A stretch of 64,000 nucleotides of DNA, taken from Cryoendolithus antarcticus (lineage: Eukaryota; Ascomycota; Dothideomycetes; Cladosporiales; Cladosporiaceae). Every line of letters starts with the position of its first letter. The first letter of the stretch is position 1. The stretch covers positions 1,206,294-1,270,293 of the forward strand of contig NAJO01000005.1 in the NCBI GenBank assembly GCA_002077065.1. Direction: 5' to 3'. The position numbers and the translations under genes were made by a program. The notes below the pieces were generated by a model. It ran no database searches, was not told where the DNA came from, and saw only the letters and a program-made list of their open reading frames with translations. Shown here piece after piece: positions 52,730-64,000 of this stretch.

Positions 52730-54785
52730 ATGATCGTTCACCCGCAGGTGTCGTCCGAGAGCGACGAGGACTTCGTGTCCGCAGTCTCCGCGGACGATGC
52801 AACAGCCAGCGACGACGAGGATGCCCTCGCCATGGAGCCTCCGACGCATCCGGTGCCCGCCATGCAGGCAGCCTTCGAGGAGTCGATTCTCGAGTCCACA
52901 GAGGATGACCAGCCTAGATCGATCGAAGCTTCAGCCGAGACGAGGAGGCAGAAGATCCTGGACGCGGCACACTACGACGATAGCTGGACGACACGATGGG
53001 AGCAGAAACCTAGCGCGCAGCACCACCCACTGGTGAAGCTTATGGCGCAGATCGTGTTCGGGATGCACCTGCTGCAGCAGCAAGCTGCAAAGTCAGACGA
53101 GGAGGTTGTCAAGATCCTTCAAACGCATGTAGACGAGGTTGACAACTTTTTGGAGAGGACGATGGAGGACTTTGATCTTGCGATCAAAGATATCGAGGAG
53201 AGGATCAAGTTCTTGAAACTGCCGATGGCGCACTTGGATGTGTTTGAGACGATGCTGGAGGACCGGAAGTTCCGAACGCAGTTGCTGGAGGGGAACGACA
53301 AGATTGAGAAGATCATTGATCGCACGACGAGAGCTATGAACGCGGCGCTGTTGGATGCTCAGCAAGGAAAGGTCGCAACCAAAGATCTGGGGAGGTACTT
53401 GGACACCATTGAGGAAGGCTGGCCAAAGGAGAAGGAAGATCTCGATGCGATATATGGCGCTATGCGGGGGAACGAGCAGGGCTGGAAGCAGTGTTTGCGC
53501 GACGTGCAGCAGAAAGGCATAGAGCTCAAGGACAACCTCCATCAGCTTGCGTCGGTCATCAGCGAGATGTCGAGACTTGCTGCGGCTGTCAGTCGACGGC
53601 AGCGACCGCACAGCAGGTCAGGCTCGATCGGCGCGTCTTCAATCTTGTCCAGCTTGCCGCGATCGAAGTTCAGCGGTGATGGGGCTTCGGTGCGCAAACC
53701 ATCGTTCGCAAGTCTCGACAAGCCTCTCCCGCAGATGCCAGACACGAGGGGTGGAGCTGTGCGCACGAACGGATCGAAGCCGCACCCAGTACCGTTCGCA
53801 GATCGCTACGAGTCGCCTCGAGCGACGCCAGTATCTCCTGGTAGAGTCACGAGTAGGGCGAGCACAGTCCCACTGCGGCCAAAGACGGCCAACTCGGCGA
53901 CACCTCGCGCGGCCCGCACAGTATCGAGGGGCGACACAGCTGATCTCGCAGAGTATCTCAAGCAGACAGGTCCGACGCCTGCACGTGGGTACTCCAATGG
54001 CCAGCTGGCCGAGCAAGGCAGCATTCGCTCAGCATCCGCAACCGTTATCCGGAGGGCCAGAGGACAAAGCTCAAGCGATCAACGCGCTGAGCAGAAGCCA
54101 ATTACAAACGGCTCAGCAAAGCCTACGCGAGCGCAGACCTGGGGCGACAATGTGGCCACTGCTCTGCGACCCACTAGCCGCGGTGGTGACCAGCAGAGCG
54201 CCCCTCCACACGCGCGCGCGCAGAGCAAGGATACCGTGAACCCTAACAATGTCGACCAGACAGAATTCCAAAAGTCAAAACGTGACTCCATTGCAGGGTA
54301 CACATGCCCTCAACCCCCTCCCTCCATACACCTTCCACTAATGCCTCGTTCATAGAACCCGCTTCGCCCGTCGCCTCTCAGTCCGCAAAAAGCATCTCGA
54401 GACCCCAGCCCAAGGCCCTCTCACCGCTCTGCCAACTCCTCCCGCTTCTGCCGCAGCGTCTCCAGACAAAGGGCCATCGCCTACCAATAGTAAACTTCAG
54501 CCCATGGGCGACTCCCTTCAGCCGCAACAGGCCGATGCCCGTTCCTCGACCCAACGACTAGCTCTGTTTCCCAGTACAGAGCCCTTGACCCCTTCCGCAA
54601 GCGCCGGAATGGAGAAGGGTAGATCTGGCGTGAGTAGAGTCGAGTCGACAGCCGCGCCTTCCATCGCTGGCACGGATAAGAAGAAAGGGTTCAGTTTGAG
54701 GCGGATGTTCGGGCGGGCAATGAAGGAGAAGTCTGAAAGTAGGCAGAAGGGGAGGGGCGGGATGGTGTACGGGGACTTGGTGTGA
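52730..54785 (+). CDS. Coiled-coil protein with disordered tail, function unknown
   Basis: Two exons, 52730-54297 and 54356-54785, 665 residues. The 58 bp intron (GTACAC, branch CACTAATG, acceptor ATAG) is phase 2 and joins SIAG to TRFARRLSVRKKHLE; reading on without it ends in a short frame. An acidic start is followed by a long helix from about 100 to 300 with coiled-coil heptads (EEVVKILQTHVDEVDNFLER, DLAIKDIEERIKFLKLPM). Residues 300-640 are Ser/Arg/Pro-rich. The C-terminus KKKGFSLRRMFGRAMKEK is basic and amphipathic, perhaps membrane or nucleic-acid binding. Not recognised; could be a fungal cytoskeletal or vesicle-linked protein. I infer no function. Confidence 0.8.
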
Positions 54786-55594
54786 TATATCTGCTTCTAG
54801 CAATCACAGCATGACGACTTGAGACGAGGTGGCGGCGTGCTTTATTTACTCAACGGGTGGTTTGTATGAGGTTCGGGTGGTACATTTGTATGGTCGGAAA
54901 TTGGTATATACCCATCTGTTATGCGCGCGTTTGGAGTGGAGGGCTTGTTGGACGATTCTGGCAGCACGCCAGGGGCAATTGCCAGACAGGAGGAAGGAGC
55001 GCTTATGGTGGACGACTACAACACAGAATATCAAGCAAGTATAGGCACGAGGCTGGCCTCGATTGCCATATAGAACATCTATGCTTGTTCATATCCAAGA
55101 CCACGACTGCTGCACCTAGATGTTTCGCCAATCACGCGTCGCGCGTCAACCAAACCTTAGCTCACATGCACCTCAACGTGGCACAACCTCAACACGCGCC
55201 ACCTACTTCTAACAGCCACTAGGCTTCCGCCCCGAACTGCCAGGCAACGCATCTGTAATGATGGGGGCTCGAATGAGTGCTCTTACTAATGTGGACCTAA
55301 CATGCACCCATGCGGCGCCCGCACACGTCGCCGCTAGGATGTCGTTCGGTAATGTGCATGTGTCCGAGAACGGCACTGGACGCTGACATGCGCCTGGAGT
55401 CATTCGTCGCCTCACATGGGGTAGGGTAGCCTTCAGGCGCACCATTTCGTTGTGTTTGATGGTCACAGACTTTGGCAAGAGCAAGGACGAGCTGGCAAAT
55501 TCTGCGTTTGTGTTCTCAACTCCTACACACTGTCATACGGTGCACTTTACTGTCCTCGCACTCTAGATTTACTACCTGTCGATCCTGCTAGGAC
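54786..55594. other. Intergenic, no assigned gene
   Basis: About 810 bases. The first ~250 look like a 3' untranslated region (TTTATTTACT and T/G-rich sequence). A minus-strand 91-codon frame at 55484-55209 lacks motifs. Nothing else recognised. Confidence 0.4.
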
Positions 55595-57289
55595 ATGCCG
55601 GTCTCGCATCTTGGATTGACAGTATTACACATCCCCTCCTCTACGTCGTTCTACCTCGCTGCTTTGCAGCCTCTAGGCTATCGATTCTTAGGCACTCAAG
55701 GCAACACTGTCGGCCTGGGCGTCCGAGACGCAGATTTGTTTCTCTGTCCTGCTGCCAGAGGGTGAGTGGCACTTCCAATGTGTACGGCACTCGCTAATAA
55801 TCGCAGGGTCAAGATCGTGCCGACACATGTTGCCTTCACGGCGAAGAGCAGGGTAGCAGTGAGGGAGTGCTACGCTGCTGCTCTCGGAGCTGGAGCCTGG
55901 CCGAGTGGAGCACCCAGCTATCGCAACGATGATTGTAGCTGCTTTAATGCGGCTGTAGAGGACCTGGACGGTAATACCGTCGAATTCATCTTCCGCGAGA
56001 AGAATGAAGCTGCGTCTTCGGACGGCTCAACGGCAAGTCATGGAGTCCGCCGTGGCCGTGACAGAGAGTTTCCGCCTCCGGCTCGATCGAAGACAGCACT
56101 GGACGTAACGAAACGGGAATCGCTACGCACTCCGACGCTGAAGCGCAGTGACACAATGCCCGCCACCAGTGCTCAGCCAGACTCTGGTCCTGCAGGTCTG
56201 AGTAATGACACCTCTCGCGCTCTTATGGGGACTCTGCTAGGTGCTGCTGCAGGTGCGGCGTTTGCATTTGCCATGGTCCATGCAGAGCGAGATGGTGCGT
56301 ACAAGGAGGCTACCTTTAGCACAGCTACCAGATCGAGCGGCCGCGATGCTGTCAAGGGTAGCCGTGCAAGCCGTCGTTCGATGTCCGAGAGACCCATCAT
56401 TCGCCAATATCGCCAAAGGAGCGATAGCGAGTCACGTTACACTGTACACCCACAAACGACACTAGGAGTCCGCCAGCCACGAGCGATCGCTTACGAAAGA
56501 CACGAGGAAGACGTGGACGCGAAGCGCGCTCTCATGCAATATCCTGCCCCTCGTCGCCAGCAGCCTCCGCGAAGTAAGACGTACGATACTAGATCATCAA
56601 AAAGCCCGGATTACGGCGTATATGTCCCCAGGCGGTCAACAACGGTGGTGGAGTCCCCAAGTCGGCAGCCGCTATTGCTCATGAGTGCTGAAGAATCTGC
56701 AAGTCGCTATGTCCGAGAGCCAGCACGTGAAATGTCCAACAGGCTGTTGCCACGAAGACGCGACAGTGTGCTCAGCACTCGATCGCACCACAGCTCTCGG
56801 TACCCCCGACCGAGCGACGGTGAAAACCGTTCGACCACAAGCAATATCAGCGCACTCAGAACCCAGCAGAATGGGGACGATGACCGGCAGCGTAACGGTG
56901 ATGCCAGTAACGCGAGTCGTCGTACTGGATTCAGCACTCGATCGCGTCGCTCGAAATCGACCTCTTACTTCGACGCGGCGGAGCAAGTACAAGAGCCCAT
57001 GGCCCTCGAGGATGCCGGCGGACTTAGCGACGGCATGGACGACACTCGCACAATCGTGCCTGATGACAGTATCAGCTGTGTCGATCTCAGTCCACCTAGG
57101 ACTGCACGAAGCGATCGGCGGCGCCGGACTGGGCGTCCTCAAGAGGGGCGGTCCGAAAGCACGAGAAGTACCAGCACAGTGAAGCCTTCGAAGTCTCGAC
57201 ACAGCGCTATAACCCTGCCTGTGAGAGCTCGTGAGCAGACTGATCAGCATAGTTACCGGCGGACGCAGGGCGCAGCTAGCTATACATGA
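55595..57289 (+). CDS. Glyoxalase/VOC-fold domain fused to a membrane-anchored disordered tail
   Basis: Two exons, 55595-55761 and 55807-57289, 549 residues; the short 45 bp intron (GTGAGT, branch CTAATAATC, GCAG) is phase 2. Residues 1-125 are a complete small VOC fold: MPVSHLGLTVLHIPSSTSFY, YRFLGTQGNTVGLGVRDADL, IVPTHVAFTAKSRVAVRECY, and DLDGNTVEFIFREK. Residues H5, H (THVAF) and E (EFIF) could be metal ligands. After a polar linker there is one hydrophobic helix (LMGTLLGAAAGAAFAFAMVH) and about 340 Ser/Arg-rich residues. The function of the tail is unknown, and the fusion is unusual for this fold. Confidence 0.8.
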
Positions 57290-57795
57290 GTTGTGCAAGA
57301 GCCTTCGTGCAGAACTGTCATGGCATCGTTATGTGCCTGAGGCACATTATCTAATTCATTCATGGACCCATTCACGATGGAGCGTTGCTTGTCCTGCATC
57401 GTGAGGCTTTAGCCTGATATGCCAAGATTACCCGGCTTACATTAACACACAGCACTTTGTGCTGCGCCTCCACACATTCGCTCCAAGCGTTTCGCTTCTG
57501 CATCAGTTCCCCGCATGACTGGTACACAGCCTTGTCACGGTCTCGAAGCGCCGTAGGTGACGACATCGTCCAGTTCAGACGGCATAGCAGTACGACTTTG
57601 ATTTGGCACATCGTAGACAACCATCTGCGCAAGGTAACAACATCTTTCAACATCATCTTATTACTTGTAGACGCAAGGCCACTATTGAAGGAACACCTGA
57701 GGTCTCACATTCTGAGGAAGACGTACCGCGAGCAGCCTCACTCAGTGCGGTGACACAACATCAATTCACCCCGGTTCCAACCTACATCACCCAAT
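57290..57795. other. Intergenic, no assigned gene
   Basis: About 500 bases. Two antisense frames near 57372-57753 have no motif. Probably the 3' end of the VOC gene plus the promoter of the next. Confidence 0.4.
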
Positions 57796-58363
57796 ATGCC
57801 TTTCAAGATGCCTAGCAGACCCTCGAAAGAGGTGATCGTGATCCCCTACTCCGGTGAAAGGCCATCTTGTGTCGGAATCGCCTACATCGCCCCGCTCCAG
57901 TCAGTCTCGACCTATATTGCACCGCCCGCGAAGCCCAAACGACAGGCCAAGAACCCTTTCTCAGACGATTCCGATGCGGACACTCTAGTCGGAGATGAAG
58001 AAGAAGACGACATGCGAGCGGCTGTGAGGAACTCAGACCTGGCCGATGGTTTCGTGAGGCCTGTCACGCCTAACCAGGGCGACAACCACAACCCGTGGTC
58101 GAGCTATTGGGATTTGCCGAGGGATCATCCCGTGTTTTTGTTGTCGGACGAGACTAGGGAGAAGTTGATGAAGAAGGGTGTTGGTAAGCTTCAGCCTACG
58201 AGAGCCGGCAGATATGTCGTGGGATGTACGGGCACTAATATTGTCGGCAGATCCAGTGATGCGAGCTAAGTACGACAAGTCGAGGGGAAAGCTTGGTAAT
58301 CAGAAGAAAGGCTTTTTCAGTCAAGCGATTAGGATGTCGTACTCGCCCGGCACTACCAATTGA
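57796..58363 (+). CDS. Small acidic protein, two exons, unassigned
   Basis: Exons 57796-58183 and 58251-58363, 166 residues; the 67 bp intron (GTAAGC..GGCAG) is phase 1. It has a short leader (MPFKMPSRPSKEVIVIPYSG), an acidic cluster (FSDDSDADTLVGDEEEDD), an aromatic/polar patch (NPWSSYWDLPRDHPVFLLSD), and a basic end with GNQKKGFFSQAIRMSYSPG. No family recognised. Clean splice signals and frame continuity argue it is real. An ATG at 57808 is an alternative start. Confidence 0.6.
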
Positions 58364-59408
58364 GCGCAAGGGACCAGATGGACATCTCGAGATGAAGGTT
58401 ACCGGAACGTTGCGCTTTTTTGCGAAGGAGTTTGGAGCGTTGCTTCATGTCGACATTAGTCACGAATACCCGTAGCCCAAGATCTGAGAATGGTTGATGT
58501 ACCATTGACCTCCCGTGCAACATCATATAATGTTCAGCCAAGGATGTCATCCGATGCCTGTACTTTCATACGGCGTACCCGAAGCGAAAGGCTACGCAGG
58601 ACAACCTCTTGAGGAAGCGTGAAATCATCACGGATCACAAATTACGGCTGTAACAAGCATTGTGCTCGCGGACCCGATTCCATACGCTATACCAGTTCGA
58701 GCAGCGTCAAAGCGGCATCACCAAAATCATAGGGATTCAACGAGGAGAGTACTTTGCGGTCTGCAGTGTAGGTGTCGACAGTGACTGCAAATGTTCGCGA
58801 AACTCAGCTTCGTGTCCCGGTGTACGAATCTCTCCAACGAACTCGCCTTACGTGCACAATAAACATACCTTACTTTACTTTGAAATGCTATACACGTAGG
58901 TCACAGAGATCGTGACTGTTTCCGATTGACGATCCTTAATACAATAAAAGAGTTGACGGCTGGAATCACGTAGAGCAAATCATCGGTATGTGCAAACATT
59001 GATGCATGCAGAGGTGAACGGTGTTGAAATCACCCGGTATTCTCAGGCTCACCTACATAGCGCTCTCACGTTTGAGAGCAGATAGCCTTCAGACGGTGTC
59101 GACTTTGGCCGTTATCAACACCACTCGGACACAGTGAGCAGAACCCTAATGTTACAGGTATATTCACCAATCGTCTTGGTGGCACGGCTCTCAATCGGAC
59201 AAGTAGGAGCCTCAATTCGCAAACGCTCGCAAACCTGCTCAACAAAGGCGTACAAGTCACCTCACTGATACCCTTCCGGCACGGACACGAAGAAACGCTT
59301 CTTGGCGCTGCAATCATTCTGTACCTGACCGATGATACATGTACCGTATCATGAACCACTCTAAAGGCGAGATGGAGATGTCAGACTTCCAGGCTATCGT
59401 AAATCGCG
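58364..59408. other. Intergenic, no assigned gene
   Basis: About 1 kb before the esterase gene. AT-richer in 58840-58960, including AATACAATAAAAG. No coding frame with a motif and no RNA gene seen. Confidence 0.45.
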
Positions 59409-61024
59409 ATGTTGGCCATCGTTCCCCTTCTCTGCATCCTGACTGCCACCGAGGCCGTCTCATCTTCACGCCGACGTGTTCCAACCCATGATGATCTCAC
59501 GGTACAGACCTCGAGCGGACGTATTCATGGCAAGATCGACTTCGCTACACCGAACGTCCGTCAGTTCCTGGGAGTTCCTTACGCTCGTCCGCCTTTGGGC
59601 GACCTTCGCTTCGCGCCTCCCGTGCCTCTAAATCAGCCTCGAGTGAACATAGAGGCAAAGGCCATACTTCCCAGCTGCTTACAATATTTCACAGCATCGC
59701 CTGCAAATGCCTTCAACCAAGATGTGCTGGAATTTAATCTTGGCGGCCTCAACACCACTGGTCGCATAAGCGAGGACTGCCTCACATTGAGTGTCTGGGC
59801 TCCCACATCACCTAGTCATAGACCACGAGGAACAGATCGTCACCGCAGAGGCTGGCCCGTCATCATCTTTTCCTATGGCGGAGGCTTTTCGACCGGAGGG
59901 CAAGACATCCCATATCAGATTCCTACGCAGTGGGTGGAGCGCACCCAAGATCACATTGTCCTCGTGCCGAATTTCCGCAGTAACATCTTTGGCTATCCAA
60001 GTGCCCCAGGCTTGCTGCAACAGAACTTGGGCACACTTGACATCCGCACTGTTGTTGAGTGGGCCAAAAGGAATATTGCTGCCTTCGGCGGCGATCCCGA
60101 GCACATGATACTTTGGGGCCAGTCCTCGGGATCCATGAGCATTGACTGGTACACTTTCGGCTTTTACGATGATCCAATCGTTACTGGCGTGATTGAGGAC
60201 TCTGGGACTGGCTTCACAGGAGGCTTTACCCGACCGGAGAGCGACACGTCTAATTTCACCTACGTTGCCGAGAATGTAGGCTGCGCTGGGTACGGCGAAG
60301 ACTCCACCGGCTTGTTGGCTTGTATGAGGAAAGCGGATGCCCTGGTGATCAATGACTTCGTAGAGAAAGTGCAAAGGGCAGGCCAGCTCGTCTTCTACTT
60401 CGTACCGGTCGTCGACGAGCAATTGCAATTCGCGAATATCACCGAGCGTGCATTGCAGGGCAAGCAGGCCAAGATCGTATGACATCCCTGCCTTTGCGGG
60501 TACAAGATGTGAAAGGCTGACATGCTTTCCAGCCCGCCATCATTGGTACGAACCTACAGGACGGCCTCGCCTTCGTGCAGCCTTACAGCGCTGACAACCC
60601 CGACTACGCCACGGGCGCCATCTATGACGATCTCCTCTTCTTCTGCCCTGCGACACAATCCACTGCACTTCGTGATCGAACAGGCCAGCAGACTTATAGG
60701 TTCATGTACGCTGGCAACTTCACGAACGTATCGCCTCGCTTCTGGCTAGGTGCTTACCACGGCTCGGAGCAACCTCTCATCTTTGGGACCCACCCGAACT
60801 ATCGAGGAAACAGCTCGCACTTGGAGTACGAGACCAGTGCTGCTATGCAGGATGCTTGGGTTGCTTTTGCTCGGGACGGAGCGGCTGGTCTAAAGGCCAT
60901 GGGATGGAAAGAGCACAATGTTGGGCAGGCGAACATCAGAGAGTTCGGAGCTGGCGTGCCTGCACGAGACATATCACTTGCGGAGAGAGAGGCAAAGTGT
61001 TTGGCGACGCCTGCGGCTGGATAG
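59409..61024 (+). CDS. Secreted type-B carboxylesterase
   Basis: Two exons, 59409-60476 and 60533-61024, 519 residues; the 56 bp intron (GTATGA, branch GGCTGACA, CCAG) is phase 0. Signal peptide at about 1-18 (MLAIVPLLCILTATEAVS). Hallmarks: FLGVPYARPPLGDLRFAPPV, EDCLTLSVWAP, oxyanion loop YGGGFSTG, nucleophile elbow WGQSSGSMS (S in GxSxG), and AYHGSEQPLIFG, holding the catalytic His. The acid position GTNLQDG has Asp where many relatives have Glu; Asp also occurs in this family. Family members hydrolyse esters of many kinds; the substrate is not predictable. The GFA gene follows convergently about 50 bases on. Confidence 0.92.
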
Positions 61025-61076
61025 AAGGTACTGAGATCTGTACGAATGATTGCTGGAGCTCGTAGTTCAAGATAGA

Positions 61077-61702
61077 CTACTCAGTACTCATTCCCTCTGT
61101 CTGCCTCACGCCCTCCACCGGCTCCAGCCACTTGGCCCTGCTCACAGTGAACTGCTCCGCCATCGGCTTGAGTACCTCATCATGTAGCTCAGTCTCATCC
61201 ACAGTTCCGATCCGACAGAAGCTCAACCCCGGAAAGCCGCTACTGCGTCGGTACATCAACGCACCACAAGTCTTGCAGAAGGACGAGGTCATCGTGTTGC
61301 CGGTGTTGATCGTCTTGGCTGTGGCGTAGGCAGAAAGGTTGTCTTCACCGCGGATGTGGCGGAGATGAGGCGTCTCGACTGTGATCTGGTGGACATTAGC
61401 AGGTGTGAGACAGGAAAAGCGATGACGTTCAATGGGTGACTTGCGTTCGAGGCGAACATTGTGCCAGTCACGTGGCGACAGTCCTTGCCTGTAATGAATG
61501 TCGTCAGCGACATGATTGGGTACAAGCGTGGAGTGTTGGAAAATGCACATACAGTGACAAACGTGAGTGTTGACGAAGCCGTCACCTTGGACTGGCTGGA
61601 ATACATCTTAGTCTTCGAGTATAAGGGTATGATCGTGCGGCGACTTACGATCTCAAGCTGCACGGCACCACAGTAGCAGGTTGCTGTCGTTCGTTTCGAC
61701 AT
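61077..61702 (-). CDS. GFA-family (CENP-V/GFA) zinc-binding protein
   Basis: Four exons: 61702-61649, 61595-61553, 61488-61445, 61385-61077; 149 residues. Introns: 53 bp (GTAAGT..CCAG), 64 bp (GTATGT, GCTGAC, ACAG) and 59 bp (61444-61386) with a GCAAGT donor, a GC-AG intron. The joined protein has zinc cysteines in TCYCGAVQLEI, HVCHCKDCRHVTGTMFASN and SSFCKTCGALMYRRSSGFPG, plus LRHIRGEDNLSAYATAKTIN, the standard layout. GFA proteins are glutathione-dependent formaldehyde-activating-like; many fungal copies probably act on small-molecule adducts, with unknown substrate. All metal cysteines are present. The frame from 61550 alone starts in the second intron and is not the real start. Confidence 0.9.
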
Positions 61703-62649
61703 TGTAAAGCAGAATGAAGTTCAGAACGTTGACGACGTTGTGTTCGGATTGGTCCAGATGAACGCAGGAGATGCAAGGGGCTACTGTAAGAGCAAGATCG
61801 AAACACAAGCACCTACTGTCTTTTGTAGCAGGAGCTCTTAGCCTTTGTAGTTTCTGGCGATGCCAATACTTCTATATCTACAAAGCATCATGCCATGCCA
61901 ACGAGGCCTCGTCGAGATCCCACTGACCAAGCACGGCAAATGCGGAGATCTTCTTGATGCCGCCGTGATGCTGAAGTGAAAGCTCATAGCTCTTGTAGCT
62001 ATAGCTTTGTGTGATCGCGTTCGGTGCAACGCCGGACAAGCAAATCGTCTCGAGTCAAAGCCGGTAACTTTGCGGATTGTTCGCTTTACTCAGCAAGCGC
62101 CTTCCTGACCTTGAGCGACAAAACGGAATCTTGGAACTACGTGATGATAGTCACAAGTCTCGTACCCGAGGTACCTGGCTATCTAGCAACGCCTGCAGCT
62201 AGCTTTTCGACGGCCCAGACGTCTACTCATCCCTAGCCTCCCACCAGCAAGCCCAGAACTCCCAGAGTCCTGCAAGAAATCGGTGTCATGTCATCGTATA
62301 TCATCCATTCCGTGGCCATAAGCCTGCGCATCAGCGCTTTCCCGTATGTACATTTCGTTTGACTGTTCTGCTACACCATTCCTCAGTGTTGAGCATTGCA
62401 GCGCACCTATGACCCGGAACCGCACTCCCGCCGCTCGAGTCTCTCTCCCAGTAAAACAACCGCCGAAGCAAGACTTGTCGGTGAGGTCGACAGTGATCGT
62501 AAAGTGCAGCGAGCAGTGGAGCTGACTATACTAAATCCCGATCCAGTGTGCGACAAATATCGGGCAGTGACGGTAAGTGAGTCATATAGACTTTTCTAGC
62601 AGGCGATGTGTGCATCAACGCATCGCGTCTCGACACGTCCGAAGTTGGA
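61703..62649. other. Intergenic, no assigned gene
   Basis: About 950 bases. Short frames on both strands without motifs. It probably holds the GFA promoter and the 3' untranslated region of the right-edge gene. Confidence 0.4.
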
Positions 62650-64000
62650 TCACCTCAGATCCAGCTGAAACTGCTTATAATTCCCATAAGCCATCTGACA
62701 GCTCGGACAACCACTCATCCGCCCATTCCGTTGATTGTCCAATAGTGCCTGCACACAAGTCGGACACAACCCACAGATACAGTTGACGCATGCGTAGCTT
62801 TCCTTCAGCACACTCAGTCTCTTACAACCTGCGCAGTATATTTGCACAGGCTGCTGTATAGGAAACATGGGTGAGGTGTTGTTGGAGTCCATCGTGCCGG
62901 GTTGGATGATATTGAATTGTGAGCCGGAGCCGGTGGAGTCTTGATGGTGATGTAGAGATGCAGAGGAGAGTGATGAGTCGGCTGAGGTGTATTGTTGGAG
63001 GTCCAGATCGGCGTTTGCGGGAGGTGGAGTCAGGGCGCGATTCAGTGGTGAAGCTTGAAATGATTGGAATTGGGAGCCAAGGGCGAAGGGAGGTGGTATT
63101 GATGTCCGTGATGCGACTTGTGGAGAGTGATAGGGCGAGCCCGGTATCTGTCTGTGTTTAGTCAAGATGCTCGGCATACAGATGGACAGGACAACATACT
63201 GGCGTCAAGTCTCTCGAGCCCTCTTCTTCAGTGGCGCTAGTGGCCGCATCAATGAGGTCCTCCCATCGCTTACCGTATATCGAAGCTGCACTCGGCTCAG
63301 ACGAGTTGGGCCTTCGCTCCCCACTTAGTCGCTTCGACAGATCCTTACTCCTCTTCCTTTCATGCTTCGGCAAGCGAGCTTGCTGTCCCAGACTGCTCTT
63401 CCGCGGCCTCGTATGGGACCGCGACAGACTTCTGTGCAGTGACGGTAGAGTCATCGGCCGATCAGTAGGCGAATGTGCTAGACTACTCGCCATCAATGCA
63501 GGCAAATTTTGGTTGCTCGACGTAGGAAAATTATGGTCTTGCATAAAAGGCGGCTCTTCCAGCGCGGGATCGACGTGGAAATGATTCGTCTTCATATCAT
63601 TGTTTTGATCGGCGAAGTAGTTCTGAAGAAAGTCGGCTTCAGTGCCCGTTGGTGATAGCTGCAAAGAAGGGAAAATCACCTGTCCCATGTTATCGCCTGC
63701 CCAGTCTGCATCTGCGCCTGCGCCACGATGGTAGTGCAGCTGTGCTAGAGCTGCCGCTGCCGACGCCGCAGGGATCAGAGAGCCTCTTCTGTACTCGTCT
63801 GACGAGCGTTGTTGTGCTTGCATGTTGCTGTATATGACCGCGGCGTCATTGTCACCCGCCGTGTAGTAGCCGCCATCGTGCTGCCCAAGTATGTGACCAT
63901 AGCCTGGCGCAAATGATGAGCCGAAGCCTGCGTCAAGGTTGAAGGCGGGTGACAGACCTGACGGATCAGAGTGCTGTGGTACCACTGCCTGGGCGTGGTT
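62650..64000 (-). CDS. RING-like zinc-finger protein, C-terminal part
   Basis: The gene runs off the right edge (5' end missing). Exons visible: 64000-63200 and 63147-62650, joined by a 52 bp phase-0 intron (GTATGT, branch TTGACTAA, acceptor ACAG) to give SRDLTP-IPGSPYHSP. The visible part, about 433 residues, is mostly low-complexity (His/Ser/Gln/Pro, KHERKRSKDLSKRLSGER basic patch) with a C-terminal zinc domain: YCAGCKRLSVLKESYAC, CICGLCPTC and GCPSCQMAYG, ending KQFQLDLR. The Cys spacing is RING/treble-clef-like, suggesting a ubiquitin ligase or regulator; the orthologue is not recognised. Confidence 0.75.

Noticed and set aside
53547..54239. 230-codon plus-strand frame inside the coiled-coil gene
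   Set aside because: Out-of-frame shadow of a Ser/Arg-rich coding region; no motif and no splice context.
55209..55484. 91-codon minus-strand frame
   Set aside because: No motif, no splice context, next to likely 3' untranslated sequence.

Overview
This window is fungal nuclear DNA, most likely from a filamentous ascomycete of the Dothideomycetes (inferred from gene content and protein style; no species is claimed). Genes are intron-poor. The introns that can be read are mostly 45-67 bp, with GT..AG ends and a CTRAC-type branch site just upstream of the acceptor. Intergenic gaps are short, and the protein families are those of Pezizomycotina: a HET-domain protein, a Dal5-type transporter, a GFA-family protein, a PRISE-like reductase and a secreted RNase T2. 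I see no transposon, CRISPR array, rRNA or convincing tRNA, and no biosynthetic cluster core enzyme.

Layout. 0-8.7 kb: 5' part of VPS41 (runs off the left edge), an RMND1/DUF155 mitochondrial protein, a membrane acyltransferase, tubulin cofactor C, complex I subunit GRIM-19/NDUFA13, tRNA methyltransferase TRM10 and a HINT-type HIT hydrolase. 8.7-14.4 kb: mostly gene-poor, with a two-RRM protein and the lysine methyltransferase EFM5. 14.4-26 kb: BSD2, an orphan two-exon protein, a mitochondrial enoyl-CoA hydratase, RNase T2, MDM35, RRP6 and a PRISE-like reductase. 26-37 kb: a mitochondrial helical-repeat protein, an unassigned nuclear protein, GRC3, RPA34 and NEP1. 37-43 kb: an MFS transporter and a HET protein, divergently arranged, followed by a small Cys-containing ORF. 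43-52 kb: an ASPM-like spindle protein, TSR3, GGA and D-serine dehydratase. 52-64 kb: a coiled-coil protein, a glyoxalase-fold/membrane-tail fusion, a small acidic protein, a secreted carboxylesterase, a GFA protein and the 3' part of a RING-like zinc protein (runs off the right edge).

Organisation. Ten gene pairs are divergent across 165-600 bp gaps, so probably share promoters: VPS41/RMND1, acyltransferase/TBCC, GRIM-19/TRM10, EFM5/BSD2, hydratase/RNase T2, MDM35/RRP6, helical-repeat/nuclear protein, GRC3/RPA34, MFS/HET and TSR3/GGA. Many neighbours are also tail to tail. Two functional themes recur. One is ribosome and RNA biogenesis: RRP6, GRC3, RPA34, NEP1, TSR3 and TRM10; NEP1 and TSR3 act on the same 18S rRNA nucleotide. 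The other is mitochondria: RMND1-like, GRIM-19, hydratase, MDM35 and the helical-repeat protein.

Most exon structures below were rebuilt by hand from splice signals and protein continuity. Several open frames begin at non-ATG codons when simply extended, so starts were moved to ATGs. No clearly new biological system stands out. The best leads are an in-frame intron that splits the HIT catalytic triad, a GC-AG intron, an intron whose removal creates the MDM35 stop codon, a VOC-domain/membrane-tail fusion, and unassigned coding-like segments near 11.4-12.1 kb and 51.7-52.2 kb.
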